Assembly: GCF_002104995.1 (NCBI RefSeq)
Contig: NW_024468323.1
Span: 1 to 42,400 of the forward strand
Length of the DNA stretch: 42,400 nt
DNA from: Linderina pennispora
Lineage: Eukaryota > Kickxellomycota > Kickxellomycetes > Kickxellales > Kickxellaceae
Direction of reading: 5' to 3'
The translations under genes and the position numbers were made by a program. Positions within the stretch are counted from its first letter, which is position 1; the number at the start of each line of letters is the position of its first letter. Shown in pieces: positions 9,570-17,831 of this stretch. The notes below the pieces were generated by a model. The model had not been told where the DNA came from and did no database searches. It saw only the letters and a list, made by a program, of their open reading frames with translations.

Positions 9570-11207
9570 CTATTCAACTGTGATTGTTCTATATCCCACA
9601 CTTACAACTCTTAGATATATTTGTTGCTTTGATTCTCCTAACTGTTGAGAAATTGCTTTTCCAATAGAACTGTCAGCTGGTGTCCTAATAAGAGTTGGCT
9701 GTTTATCTCTCCCTTTAATATGAATATCAACATAGAAGTATGAATGTCCTCTGAAAGTATGGAGTGCATAATGTGTAACTATAAATTCATCACCTAACTG
9801 AAGAACATTGTAAGCAACTCTATACAAGTGAAGGTTTCAGATCTGTATTCTCTTTGATAAATATATGGCTAGTTTCATCAAGTGTGATATTGTCTATTGC
9901 TGTTGTTAATGCATTGATGTTTTCCTCTTTTGCAGAATATTCAACCTCTGACATTTCTGATAGACATATCTTACTCTTTGCTTGCTTACTATCTATCCAA
10001 CCAATATGCATTCCTTTGTAGTTAACTAATCCCATCTCTTCAAAAGTGTGATACTGCTTAGTTGTAGGATAAGTTGACCAGAAGGAGTTTCTCTGACTTG
10101 GAACAATAGTTATATTCTCATCAACTCTTCTAAGAACTTTTTCTGTTTCAAGACCACTCTCAAGTGAATCATATATTTGATAAAGTGTAGGTCTATTGTT
10201 GAATGAGAGATTAGCAACAACTACCATTGGATCATCATTCTTGTTTAGTTTCTTAATAATTCCTTGCTTCTTTGATGTGATAGAGTTAAACCAATGACAA
10301 TATGCTAGAGTATGCTGTTGTCTCACATAAATGCAAACTGTATAACAACTACTAACTTTATCAACAAGTGCCATTCCACTGCTTTTCATAAGAAGTTGCA
10401 AATGTTCTGCATTCATTCATAAACTGAACTGTGTTAAGAAGCAAGTTGCTATTCCATTCAAATGTTTGCATCTGAGAAGAATGTACAGTTAGTTCTATCC
10501 TAGTCAAACCAGAGTTTCTGCAAGCATACAATGTTTCTCCAAAGTTGTGCAAAGTTGGCATTACAAATTCAGAAAGTTTTGAACTAAGAGGATTACGAAC
10601 TTCACCACTCTCAAGAAGCTGAATAAACTTGTTGTAAATTTTGTTCTTAACTTTAACATCTCCTTTCTTTGTAAACCAGCTAATACAGTTAGAGCCAGAC
10701 TTGCGTAAATCATCTACAACATCTTTCTTTTCAACTCCTCTTTCTAAAAGGTATTTATAGATAATATTTCTAGATGAGATATTCATACAATCCATTGTGA
10801 TGTCATAATTCTGTAGAAATATTTTGTGATCAGCCATAGTAGCAAACTTCACTGTTAACAAAGAACTAGTTATTGCAATATTTGGGGTAGATACTTTGTA
10901 AATAGCAACTGGTCCATATTGCTCACTAATCTTGCTTCTAACATACTTATAACCAAAACCTTCTCCAAATACTTTATGCAATCTAACACTAGCTGACTTC
11001 TGCTTCACCTTTATATCTGATTCACTGCATTTCTCAACAACAACCTCAACAATGAATGAGTCAACAAATATTTCAGAAGAATGCTTCAAATCCAAGTTGC
11101 TCTACACCTCTAGCAGTATACCTAGCATCAGCAACATCAGGCATATTTCTTCTTTCTGACAACACTCTTGTTAGTAATGCTCTTAGTTCACTCTGGAAGG
11201 GGGTCAT
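9570..11207 (-). pseudogene. Large element gene (Rep-like, unknown family), family B, three frameshifts
   Basis: Homologue of the 547-residue family A protein across its length (shared MPDVADARYT, NYDITMDCMNISSR, KNKIYNKF, LTRIELTVHS, IVPSQRNSFW, MGLVNYKGMHI). Single extra bases at about 11088, 10376 and 9827 break the frame; without them the length would be about 544 residues. The start codon at 11207 reads ATGACCCCC and lies in the first bases of repeat B-right, just as the family A start lies in repeat A3. The three segments are otherwise undamaged, so the breaks are recent or artefactual. Confidence 0.75.
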
Positions 11208-11662
11208 TCCTGGACTTGTAAATTTTAGTTAAATTACAATTTTGTTAGATAGATATTTGAATAATCGTTTTCAGAACTATTTTTTGCTACTAATTATTTT
11301 TTCTAATAGATATTTATAATTGTTATGTGTCCAGAATGTTTTTGTGTGTATAATTGATTTTAAAAATACAAATATTTTTTTTGCCATTTCACCCAAACCG
11401 CCATCGGCATCTTGGAAAAGTTTCAGTGAACATAATTTCAACCAGAAAGAAAAACTTTGCATATTTGGGTTAATTATCATTGGGCAACAAAAGTCAATAT
11501 CTCAATAGATGTGGCTAAGCAACCACAAGGAAATTATGTTCACTGAAACTTTTCCAAGATGCCGATGGCGGTTTGGGTGAAATTTTTATTTCACTGAAAT
11601 TGCTAATAGTTCCAGCATGCATAAATAGTTAATGGGCAGATAAGTGTCTCTGTATAACCCCC
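11199..11662. repeat. Terminal direct repeat B-right
   Basis: 464 bp; ends GGGGGTCATTC and GTATAACCCCC. Supplies the ATG of the adjacent large gene (CAT at 11205-11207), so that gene's promoter probably lies inside this repeat. Contains the inverted repeat 11386-11583. Confidence 0.85.
11386..11583. repeat. Perfect 53-bp inverted repeat in B-right
   Basis: Arms 11386-11438 and 11531-11583 around a 92-bp spacer, arms identical to those of B-left. The spacer is one base shorter than in B-left (a G run of three against four). Confidence 0.95.
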
Positions 11663-12738
11663 TATGTACATCACTGTTTGCTAGTAACTTCTTCATATTA
11701 TAGAGTAAGCAGCATAACTTCATTTGCACATTGTAAACATTCCTATTCTTTACTCTAACAATCTCCCTGTTTGACAGCCTTTTGAATGTATTGCCTAGTT
11801 CTCCAAATGTATTTTCTACCATTGAACGGAATGATCCAAGATGGGAATTATATTCAGCTTCTGTTTCTGATAAACTTGTTCCTCTCTGCTTTCTTACTGG
11901 TAAACAAAAGTTGTGCAGTCCAAAAGTATCCTGCTCTTCTTCCTCAGTCATCTCTTCCAAAATACTTTGTGGATAGCCACCATCAAGCACAATGCAATCA
12001 ATAGGTGATATGTTCTTCAGTAGCCCCATGTTCTTAATCATTCTTGAGTCTGGGTGATCTCTACAGTCTTCAGTTGGTGAAACAAGTAGAACCATTCCAT
12101 TCACATCAATGCATACTTGTGTGCGATATCCTGATTTTTTCAATTTGAATGAATAGAGATCTGGTTTGTATGCTCCATTGTGTAGTGCTCTTGAGTCATG
12201 GCCATCTAACATTAGTGTTACATGTTTAAACCCTTGTGGATTCTGTATCTTTGCTGCAAAGACTCGTAGTTCTGGAGTTGAAAACATTGTTTGCAGATAG
12301 TATGTTAGTTTCTTGTTCAAATCTTTCATTTCAGAAATATAGAACATATTGTGAATAGCTTGATAGCTGCTTCTTGGAATGAATCTTTCCATTTCATTGA
12401 TTGACAATCCTTCAACAAGTTGGTACAAGATGAGCAATCCTTTCTCTACACTTCTGTAAGGACATGGATAATGAGTGCAACCAAACAAAACATTCAGAAA
12501 GAAGAAAACAGGAATCATCCCTAGATGTTTAAGAAGTGTATCTTTTATATGCTTAATTTCTCTTACTTCACGAACTTCACTTCTGTGATATTTTGTGGGC
12601 TTTAAAATTACCCAGTCATCATTCAGAAACTTCCATTTGTTTGTGTACAGCTTATGAAACTCCCTTTCTCTGAGTTCTTGTAATTGATGATTCATCATTG
12701 TGAGGCACTCATAAATTTAAAAGTTGTCATTTATTACA

Positions 12739-12978
12739 ATGGGCCCATTCTACACTTTCTTCACTACAAAACTTGCTGACCTTGATGAGCAAGAGAGAGA
12801 AAAGCTTGCACAACTACTAACTAAGAATTTCAGTATGAGCAGGAAATTGTCAGTATATATCAGAGCATGGATTGAGAGTGTTTCAGAAGATAAGGGTGTT
12901 ACTATTAAGCATGTGTTTGATGTATGCAACTACAGTTGTGCAGATATGGAAGTAATGGTTGCTAACTGCCCATTTTAA
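12739..12978 (+). CDS. Conserved 79-residue element protein, family A copy 2
   Basis: The protein is identical to copy 1 (5356-5595). It sits between the starts and stops of the neighbouring genes with the same spacing: 40 bp from the transposase start and 2 bp from the stop of the large gene. Start chosen at the Met aligned with family B. Confidence 0.75.
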   Translation: MGPFYTFFTTKLADLDEQEREKLAQLLTKNFSMSRKLSVYIRAWIESVSEDKGVTIKHVFDVCNYSCADMEVMVANCPF

Positions 12979-12980
12979 AA

Positions 12981-14624
12981 CTAGATCCTCGCAATATGGA
13001 TAATATGATTATGAATTCTAGCTACTTTAAGTACTACTTCTTGATTTGGTTCACCAATAATAGAAGCAATATATTCACCAAATGGACTACTTGCTTGTAT
13101 TTTGATATGAGTGTGAGTACTGCTAACTACTTCATTGTGAATCATATAGATATCTAGATAGTAGAATGGCAACCCTCTAAAAGTATATAAGAAATAATGA
13201 CTAACTAGGAACTCATCTCCAGCATGAAGTATGTTATAAGCAACTTTGTATCTAGCTGGCCTAAGATCAGTATTTTCTCTTATGTATATGGGTTCTAGAT
13301 CATCAAGTTCAATGTTGCTGATATCAGCAATAAGATCATCTATTCCTAGGTCATCAGCATCCTCACTAATACTTGAGAGAGTTGAGAGACAAACTTTCTC
13401 TCTTGCTTGTTGAGCAGTTAGCCAATCAATATGCATCCCACGATAGTTTACAAGTCCCATTTCAGCAAATGTGTGTTGTTGTCTTTCTCTTGAAGCAACA
13501 GGCCAGAAAGAATTCCTCTGACTTGGAACAATGGTGATGTTTGTGTTATCTCTTCTTAGAACAACTTCTGATTCAACAGGACCACTGCTGGTAGCATATG
13601 TTAGAAGAACAGTTGGGTGCCCATTAAATGTAAGATTGGAAACAACAGTCATCACATCCTCATTCTCTTTTAACTTTTTAGCTATTCCTTGTTTCTTCAT
13701 AGTTGTCCTATTGAACCAATGGCAGTAACCAAGAGCATGTTCTTTATGGAAGTAAATGCATAACATATTTTTGTTATAAATCTGATCAACTAGTGCCATC
13801 CATTGCTTTTCATAAGATGTTGCAAATGTCCTACAATCACTAAGAAACTCCAGTGTACTAGCAATTAAGTTTATGTTCCATTCTACTTCTTTCAACTCAG
13901 GAGAGTGAACAGTAAGCTCAAGTCTCATTAATCCTTCATTCCTGCAAGCAACAAGTGTTTCACCAAATTGCTGAGAAGTTGGCATCACTAGCTCTGATAG
14001 CTTAGAAGTAAGTTGATTACGAACCTCACCACTTTCTAGAAGTTGAACAAATTTATTATACAACTTGTTCCTAATTTTTATTTCATCTTCATCAGTAAAC
14101 CAGCTAATACAGTTTGCTCCAACTTTATCTTCATCATCAAGAATATCATTGCTACTGATTTCATTATCAAGAAGAAATTCCTTAATCACAGCCCTAGAAG
14201 ATATGTTTAAACAATCCATTGTAATATCATAGTTCAGAAGAAATACATGTTCCTGATGCATCCTAAGAAAGATATCAGTTAGTGCAGGATCAGCTATTGC
14301 AACATTTGGAGCAGATACTTTGTAAACAGAGACTTTACCATTTCTTGCACTTGTCATGCACTTCATATACTTAAATCTGTATCCATCACCAAAAACTCTA
14401 TGCAATCTAACAAATGGAGTAATATTGTTAATCTGATCTATAAGAGCATATGATTCAGGTATCTCAACAACACATGAATCCATAAAGATATCAGATTGCT
14501 GAACAAATCCTTGTTGTTCAATGCCATTACTAGTATATCTTGCATCAGATATATCAGGCATATTATCTCTATTCTTCAACTGAAGTCCCAAAAGGGAGTT
14601 AAGATGTACTCCCAAGGAGGCCAT
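12981..14624 (-). CDS. Large element protein (Rep-like, unknown family), intact copy
   Basis: 547 residues, the only uninterrupted copy here. The start codon (14622-14624) is the ATG in ATGGCCTCC, the outer end of repeat A3 read on the minus strand. Conserved with family B: NYDITMDC (131-138), CISWFTDEDE (172-181), NKLYNKFVQLLESGEVRN (186-203), RLELTVH (234-240), SYEKQWMALVD, GYCHWFNR, IVPSQRNSFW, MGLVNYRGMHI. No helicase Walker motif, membrane span or signal peptide is seen. The order acidic D..D segment, then basic YNK segment, then R.E..VH recalls rolling-circle initiators of the Rep_trans type, but no proven catalytic tyrosine motif is visible, so this is a hypothesis only. Not a Myb-like second protein of classical Harbinger elements as far as I can see. 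Confidence 0.7.
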   Translation of the reverse strand: MASLGVHLNSLLGLQLKNRDNMPDISDARYTSNGIEQQGFVQQSDIFMDSCVVEIPESYALIDQINNITPFVRLHRVFGDGYRFKYMKCMTSARNGKVSVYKVSAPNVAIADPALTDIFLRMHQEHVFLLNYDITMDCLNISSRAVIKEFLLDNEISSNDILDDEDKVGANCISWFTDEDEIKIRNKLYNKFVQLLESGEVRNQLTSKLSELVMPTSQQFGETLVACRNEGLMRLELTVHSPELKEVEWNINLIASTLEFLSDCRTFATSYEKQWMALVDQIYNKNMLCIYFHKEHALGYCHWFNRTTMKKQGIAKKLKENEDVMTVVSNLTFNGHPTVLLTYATSSGPVESEVVLRRDNTNITIVPSQRNSFWPVASRERQQHTFAEMGLVNYRGMHIDWLTAQQAREKVCLSTLSSISEDADDLGIDDLIADISNIELDDLEPIYIRENTDLRPARYKVAYNILHAGDEFLVSHYFLYTFRGLPFYYLDIYMIHNEVVSSTHTHIKIQASSPFGEYIASIIGEPNQEVVLKVARIHNHIIHIARI

Positions 14625-15012
14625 TCACAAATATAAATAGTTAAAGAAACTAAATAACTATTATCAGAATAACCAATTAACAAATAAGAAATCAATTACT
14701 AGCAGTAGATAAATATTTTAAAATACAGAATGTTTAGTAGTGGCCAAAAAGATTCTAGCAACTAGATTAACAAATAAACAAAGATGCCAAATATGGTGCT
14801 TCTACGAAACCCCCTTCGGCATCCTGAAAAATTTCAGTTGATACACAATTAATATGCTTCTACTGAGATAGAGGCTGCGTCCCGAGAAATCAACTGAAAT
14901 TTTTCAGGATGCCGAAGGGGGTTTCGTAGAAGCACCATATTTGGCATCAGAACAAGAAAACAATAAAAATATTAATAATTATGAAATAGCTAACCAATTC
15001 TGACTGATCTCC
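14616..15012. repeat. Terminal direct repeat A3
   Basis: 397 bp, matching A1 including the CpG-containing spacer. Right end of copy 2. Its outer nine bases encode the start of the large protein. It is followed directly by the partial repeat A4. Confidence 0.85.
14783..14948. repeat. Perfect 60-bp inverted repeat in A3
   Basis: Arms 14783-14842 and 14889-14948, 46-bp spacer; same sequence as in A1. Confidence 0.95.
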
Positions 15013-15286
15013 AGTGGCCAAAAAGATTCTAGCAACTAGATTAACAAATAAACAAAGATGCCAAATATGGTGCTTCTACGAAACCCCCTTCGGCATCCTG
15101 AAAAATTTCAGTTGATACACAATTAATATGCTTCTACTGAGATAGAGGCTGCGTCCCGAGAAATCAACTGAAATTTTTCAGGATGCCGAAGGGGGTTTCG
15201 TAGAAGCACCATATTTGGCATCAGAACAAGAAAACAATAAAAATATTAATAATTATGAAATAGCTAACCAATTCTGACTGATCTCC
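15013..15286. repeat. Partial repeat A4 with perfect 60-bp inverted repeat
   Basis: 274 bp lacking the first ~123 bp of the unit; it begins at the internal AGTGGCCAAAAAG. Inverted-repeat arms 15057-15116 and 15163-15222 are perfect. It ends CTGATCTCC followed by TTT (15287-15289), matching the TTT before A1, so A4 is probably the original right end of the array, damaged when copy 2 arose. Confidence 0.8.
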
Positions 15287-15461
15287 TTTATTGAATGTGT
15301 GGGGATTTTAAAAAAAAGTTATATATATTACTAAAGAAAAGAGAGAAAAGGGAATAGATAAGATATGTAGGGGAGTTTCTAATATAGCTATCTATACAGC
15401 TTATCAGAGGCTAGACACTACCTCTATATTGTAGGCTATAGCAGGGCTCTTATTAGTACCT

Positions 15462-15918
15462 GGGGGGTTATACAGAGATACTTATCTGCCCATTAATTGT
15501 TTATATATGCTGTATCTAGTAGCATTTTCAGTGAAATAAAAATTTCACCCAAACTGCTATTAGCATCTTGGAAAAGTTTTGGTAAACATAATTTTAACCA
15601 GAAAGAAAAACCTTTGCATATTTGGGGTTAATTATTATTAGGCAACAAAAGTCAATACCTTAATAGATATGGCTAAGCAACCATAAGGAAATTATGTTTA
15701 CTAAAACTTTTCTAAGATGCTGATAGTAGTTTGAGTGAAATGGCAAAAAAATATTAGTATTTTTAAAATTAATTATATACAAAAACATTCTTGACACAAT
15801 AATTAATAATAACTATGAAAAAAAATTAGTAGCAAAAACAGTTCTGAAAATGATTATTCTAATATCTAACTTACAAAATTGTAATTTACTAAAATTTATA
15901 AGTCCAAGAATGACCCCC
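15462..15918 (-). repeat. Solo, decayed family B repeat
   Basis: A complete B-type repeat in inverse orientation (GGGGGTTATACAGAGA at 15463, ending AATGACCCCC at 15918) with no cassette next to it. The former arms are 15542-15594 and 15689-15741. Compared with intact B, the two arms carry about 15 changes, nearly all C to T or G to A. No clear target duplication remains. This shows the repeat unit can exist alone, as a solo remnant or a MITE. Confidence 0.8.
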
Positions 15919-15987
15919 TATGCATATACAATAAAGCAAAACTAAACAGCATCATTTCTCTTCTTACTTGCCTATTGAACTTCTCAA

Positions 15988-17413
15988 ATGAATATTACCT
16001 GCAGCACTACTGTCATAAAGACATCACTTGGTAGTATTGGCTTCTATGATTCTATGTTGCCCTGCCTAGAGCAATTTGTACACAGTGTCGATATCATCAA
16101 GGAGCATACATACATGCTTGCACAATAGATATTACTCCATCAACTAGCTTATAATGATGCCTTTGACCCTGCAATATTTGTAGAAAAGGGGTTCTTTTAT
16201 TAAATTTATTTATTTATATATCACAATCTGAAGGTAAAGACAGCCATATCTGCCGAGGATTTCATTAACCAGAAGGACAAGTCAGAACTGTCAAATGCAG
16301 ATTTTGGTGATGTAGTTAGATACCAAGTTTATGATTATCTATTACATAATAGCGATATCGAGCTACATAGCATATGCGAAATGAATCAGGTAGCAACATA
16401 TGTTGACACTGAGCTGCTAACAGCATACAAGAACAACATTGTGTTGCAGCATGGCACTTGCCTACAGCGGATTCTGGCCAAATTGATTGATATTCGCAGC
16501 TGCAAAAACACACTGCACAGTACAATGGGCAATGTGTCCAAGGCTGAGTTCAATAACGCATGCCAAGTGTGTATTTATACACCTGCACAGAAGCTCTGCC
16601 AGGCAGTTGCCTCTAGGCACCCTGATCTCAGTGTGCTCACCCCACCGATGCTTGCAATCTACAACACGCTGGCACCAGTCCTTAATGCCTATGATGCCAA
16701 GTACAGATTCGCCAAAGACAGCCGATACTATGATGCCAAGGTAAATCCACTTAAGCATCTGCGTGCATACATTCGTCTATGCCAGCTTATCGAGAATGAG
16801 CAGCTTGGCAAGTCTCCCCCTCAATGCTTGCCTCTGTGGACATCATGGATCCCAGGCCATGTGCGCTTAGACAAGCAAATAGTCAAGCAGGTGTTTATTT
16901 CGAAAACATGCGAGCAGGTTACAGAGATCAGCGCAGCAAAGAGGGCAGCAACAGAGGCAAGGAAAGCAGCAGAAAGGGGCGAAAAATTGGCCATGAAGGC
17001 CGCACACGAAGCAGCAAAGATGCCATCGGATGCAACAGAGGCCACTGCAGCAGACATTCCGGCATGTTCCCAACCTGCAGCCCTACCAGAGATCGAAGAA
17101 CCCAGCTGTGAAGTGCCATGGCCCTCTCCGCTGTACAAGCGAGTCATGTAAGCGGGCCATGGCACAATACAGGCGAGCCTATTCGTCTCGGCTCTTGAAC
17201 TGCAATCTCGCAGCAGTTCTAAACTTCAGACTCGTTTTCCAGTCATTCTATGATTCAGGCAGTATTCCTGAACGGTTCTGTTGCCCTACGGCCATTGCTG
17301 CCGATGCTTCTGGCACCACCCCTGCAACAAAGAACCCGCGCAAGAGGCGTGCAGCAGGAGCAGGCGATTCTGTTGTCAGCAGCAGCGAGCCAGCGCTGAA
17401 GCGCCTACGCTGA
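15988..17413 (+). pseudogene. TnpB/Fanzor-like nuclease remnant
   Basis: Frame 1 reads from 15988 (MNITCSTTVIKTS) with stops at 16126 (TAG) and 16201 (TAA), then is open to 17151. The amino-terminal half includes LLTAYKNNIVLQHG, NPLKHLRAYIRLCQLIENEQ and CLPLWTSWIPGHVRLD, which resemble the amino-terminal region of large Fanzor-type proteins of zygomycetes. After a frameshift near 17000-17096 another frame gives CHGPLRCTSESC, then LLNCNLAAVLNFRLVF and GSIPERF, matching the zinc-finger and terminal RuvC part of TnpB/Fanzor proteins, ending at 17413. Between them an Ala/Lys-rich stretch stands where the central RuvC region should be. The expected NRD is NCN, so the last catalytic Asp is lost. 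Not functional. Family call is from recalled motif patterns, not a search. Confidence 0.55.
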
Positions 17414-17831
17414 GCAGACCACCAAGGTGGGAGATGTCCATGATCGCCATTGCACCAACAACCATCCGACACGTTCAAATGACCGGTTCGCCGTGATGCT
17501 CTTATCGACGTGTCAACCCATGCTGACTAGCAGCCGAGCTCGCATCGCGAGCAGAGTATTTCTAGTAGCGACTCCTGTACTAATAGCCTATTCTCTACCA
17601 TTCATTGTGGCTTACTAATCGTATGAATCAAGGCGATTAGATCAACCCCATAGTTTTACAATATTGCTTGATATAAAGTTTATAAGAGTTGGCTGATGGT
17701 AGATGAAAAATGGCTCTTGCTCCAGCTGTTGCTTTTCCTACATGCCTATATCCTGTTATTATTTTGCATATCGTAGGTTTTATATTGCGTCAATAACATC
17801 ACTTGATGAAAGGCGCGCATCGTGAGGAAGA
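17414..17831. other. Intergenic, 5' flank of UHRF1-like gene
   Basis: 418 bp between the Fanzor-like remnant and the UHRF1-like start. It is more AT-rich after 17620. I see no open frame with coding character, repeat or RNA gene. A promoter for the downstream gene is expected here, but no clear TATA box is present. Confidence 0.4.

Larger units (their letters stand above)
7508..11662. mobile_element. Element B, nested in family A transposase
   Basis: 4155 bp: repeat B-left (7508-7977), cassette (7978-11198), repeat B-right (11199-11662). The outer ends are GGGGGTCATTC and GTATAACCCCC, flanked by TAT at 7505-7507 and 11663-11665, a 3-bp target duplication. It carries the same three genes in the same order and orientation as family A, but diverged in sequence. 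The transposase has one single-base frameshift and the large gene three, so this copy looks inactive unless those are assembly errors. Confidence 0.85.
7311..12698 (-). pseudogene. Family A transposase copy 2, split by insertion of element B
   Basis: The 5' part is 12698-11666 and the 3' part is 7507-7311; element B plus one TAT duplicate lies between. Joined lengths (1033 + 197) give 1230 bases, exactly 410 codons including the stop, so removing B restores an uninterrupted 409-residue frame. The protein equals copy 1 except that it reads CAA where copy 1 has TAA, giving a longer tail that contains LPQKAEL, matched by LPQKVEL in the family B transposase. The DDE residues are all present. As it stands, translation runs from the 5' part into repeat B and stops at 11586. 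Confidence 0.85.
3382..15286. mobile_element. Composite array of family A elements with nested family B element
   Basis: Parts in order: repeat A1 (3382-3778); cassette copy 1, truncated (3779-6607); repeat A2 (6608-7003); first 504 bp of cassette copy 2 (7004-7507); element B (7508-11662); rest of cassette copy 2 (11663-14615); repeat A3 (14616-15012); partial repeat A4 (15013-15286). The array is flanked by TTT on both sides. The two A cassettes are nearly identical in sequence, so the array is young. A complete A element would be repeat-cassette-repeat, about 4.25 kb. No copy here has all three genes intact: copy 1 lacks the start of the large gene, and copy 2 has its transposase split by B. 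Confidence 0.8.

Noticed and set aside
11586-11665. Carboxyl tail of the copy 2 transposase reading into repeat B
   Set aside because: Created by the insertion; absent from copy 1 and from family B.
3382-15286. Helitron or LTR retrotransposon
   Set aside because: No helicase or reverse transcriptase, no TC...CTRR or TG...CA ends; 3-bp duplications and a DDE transposase argue against both.
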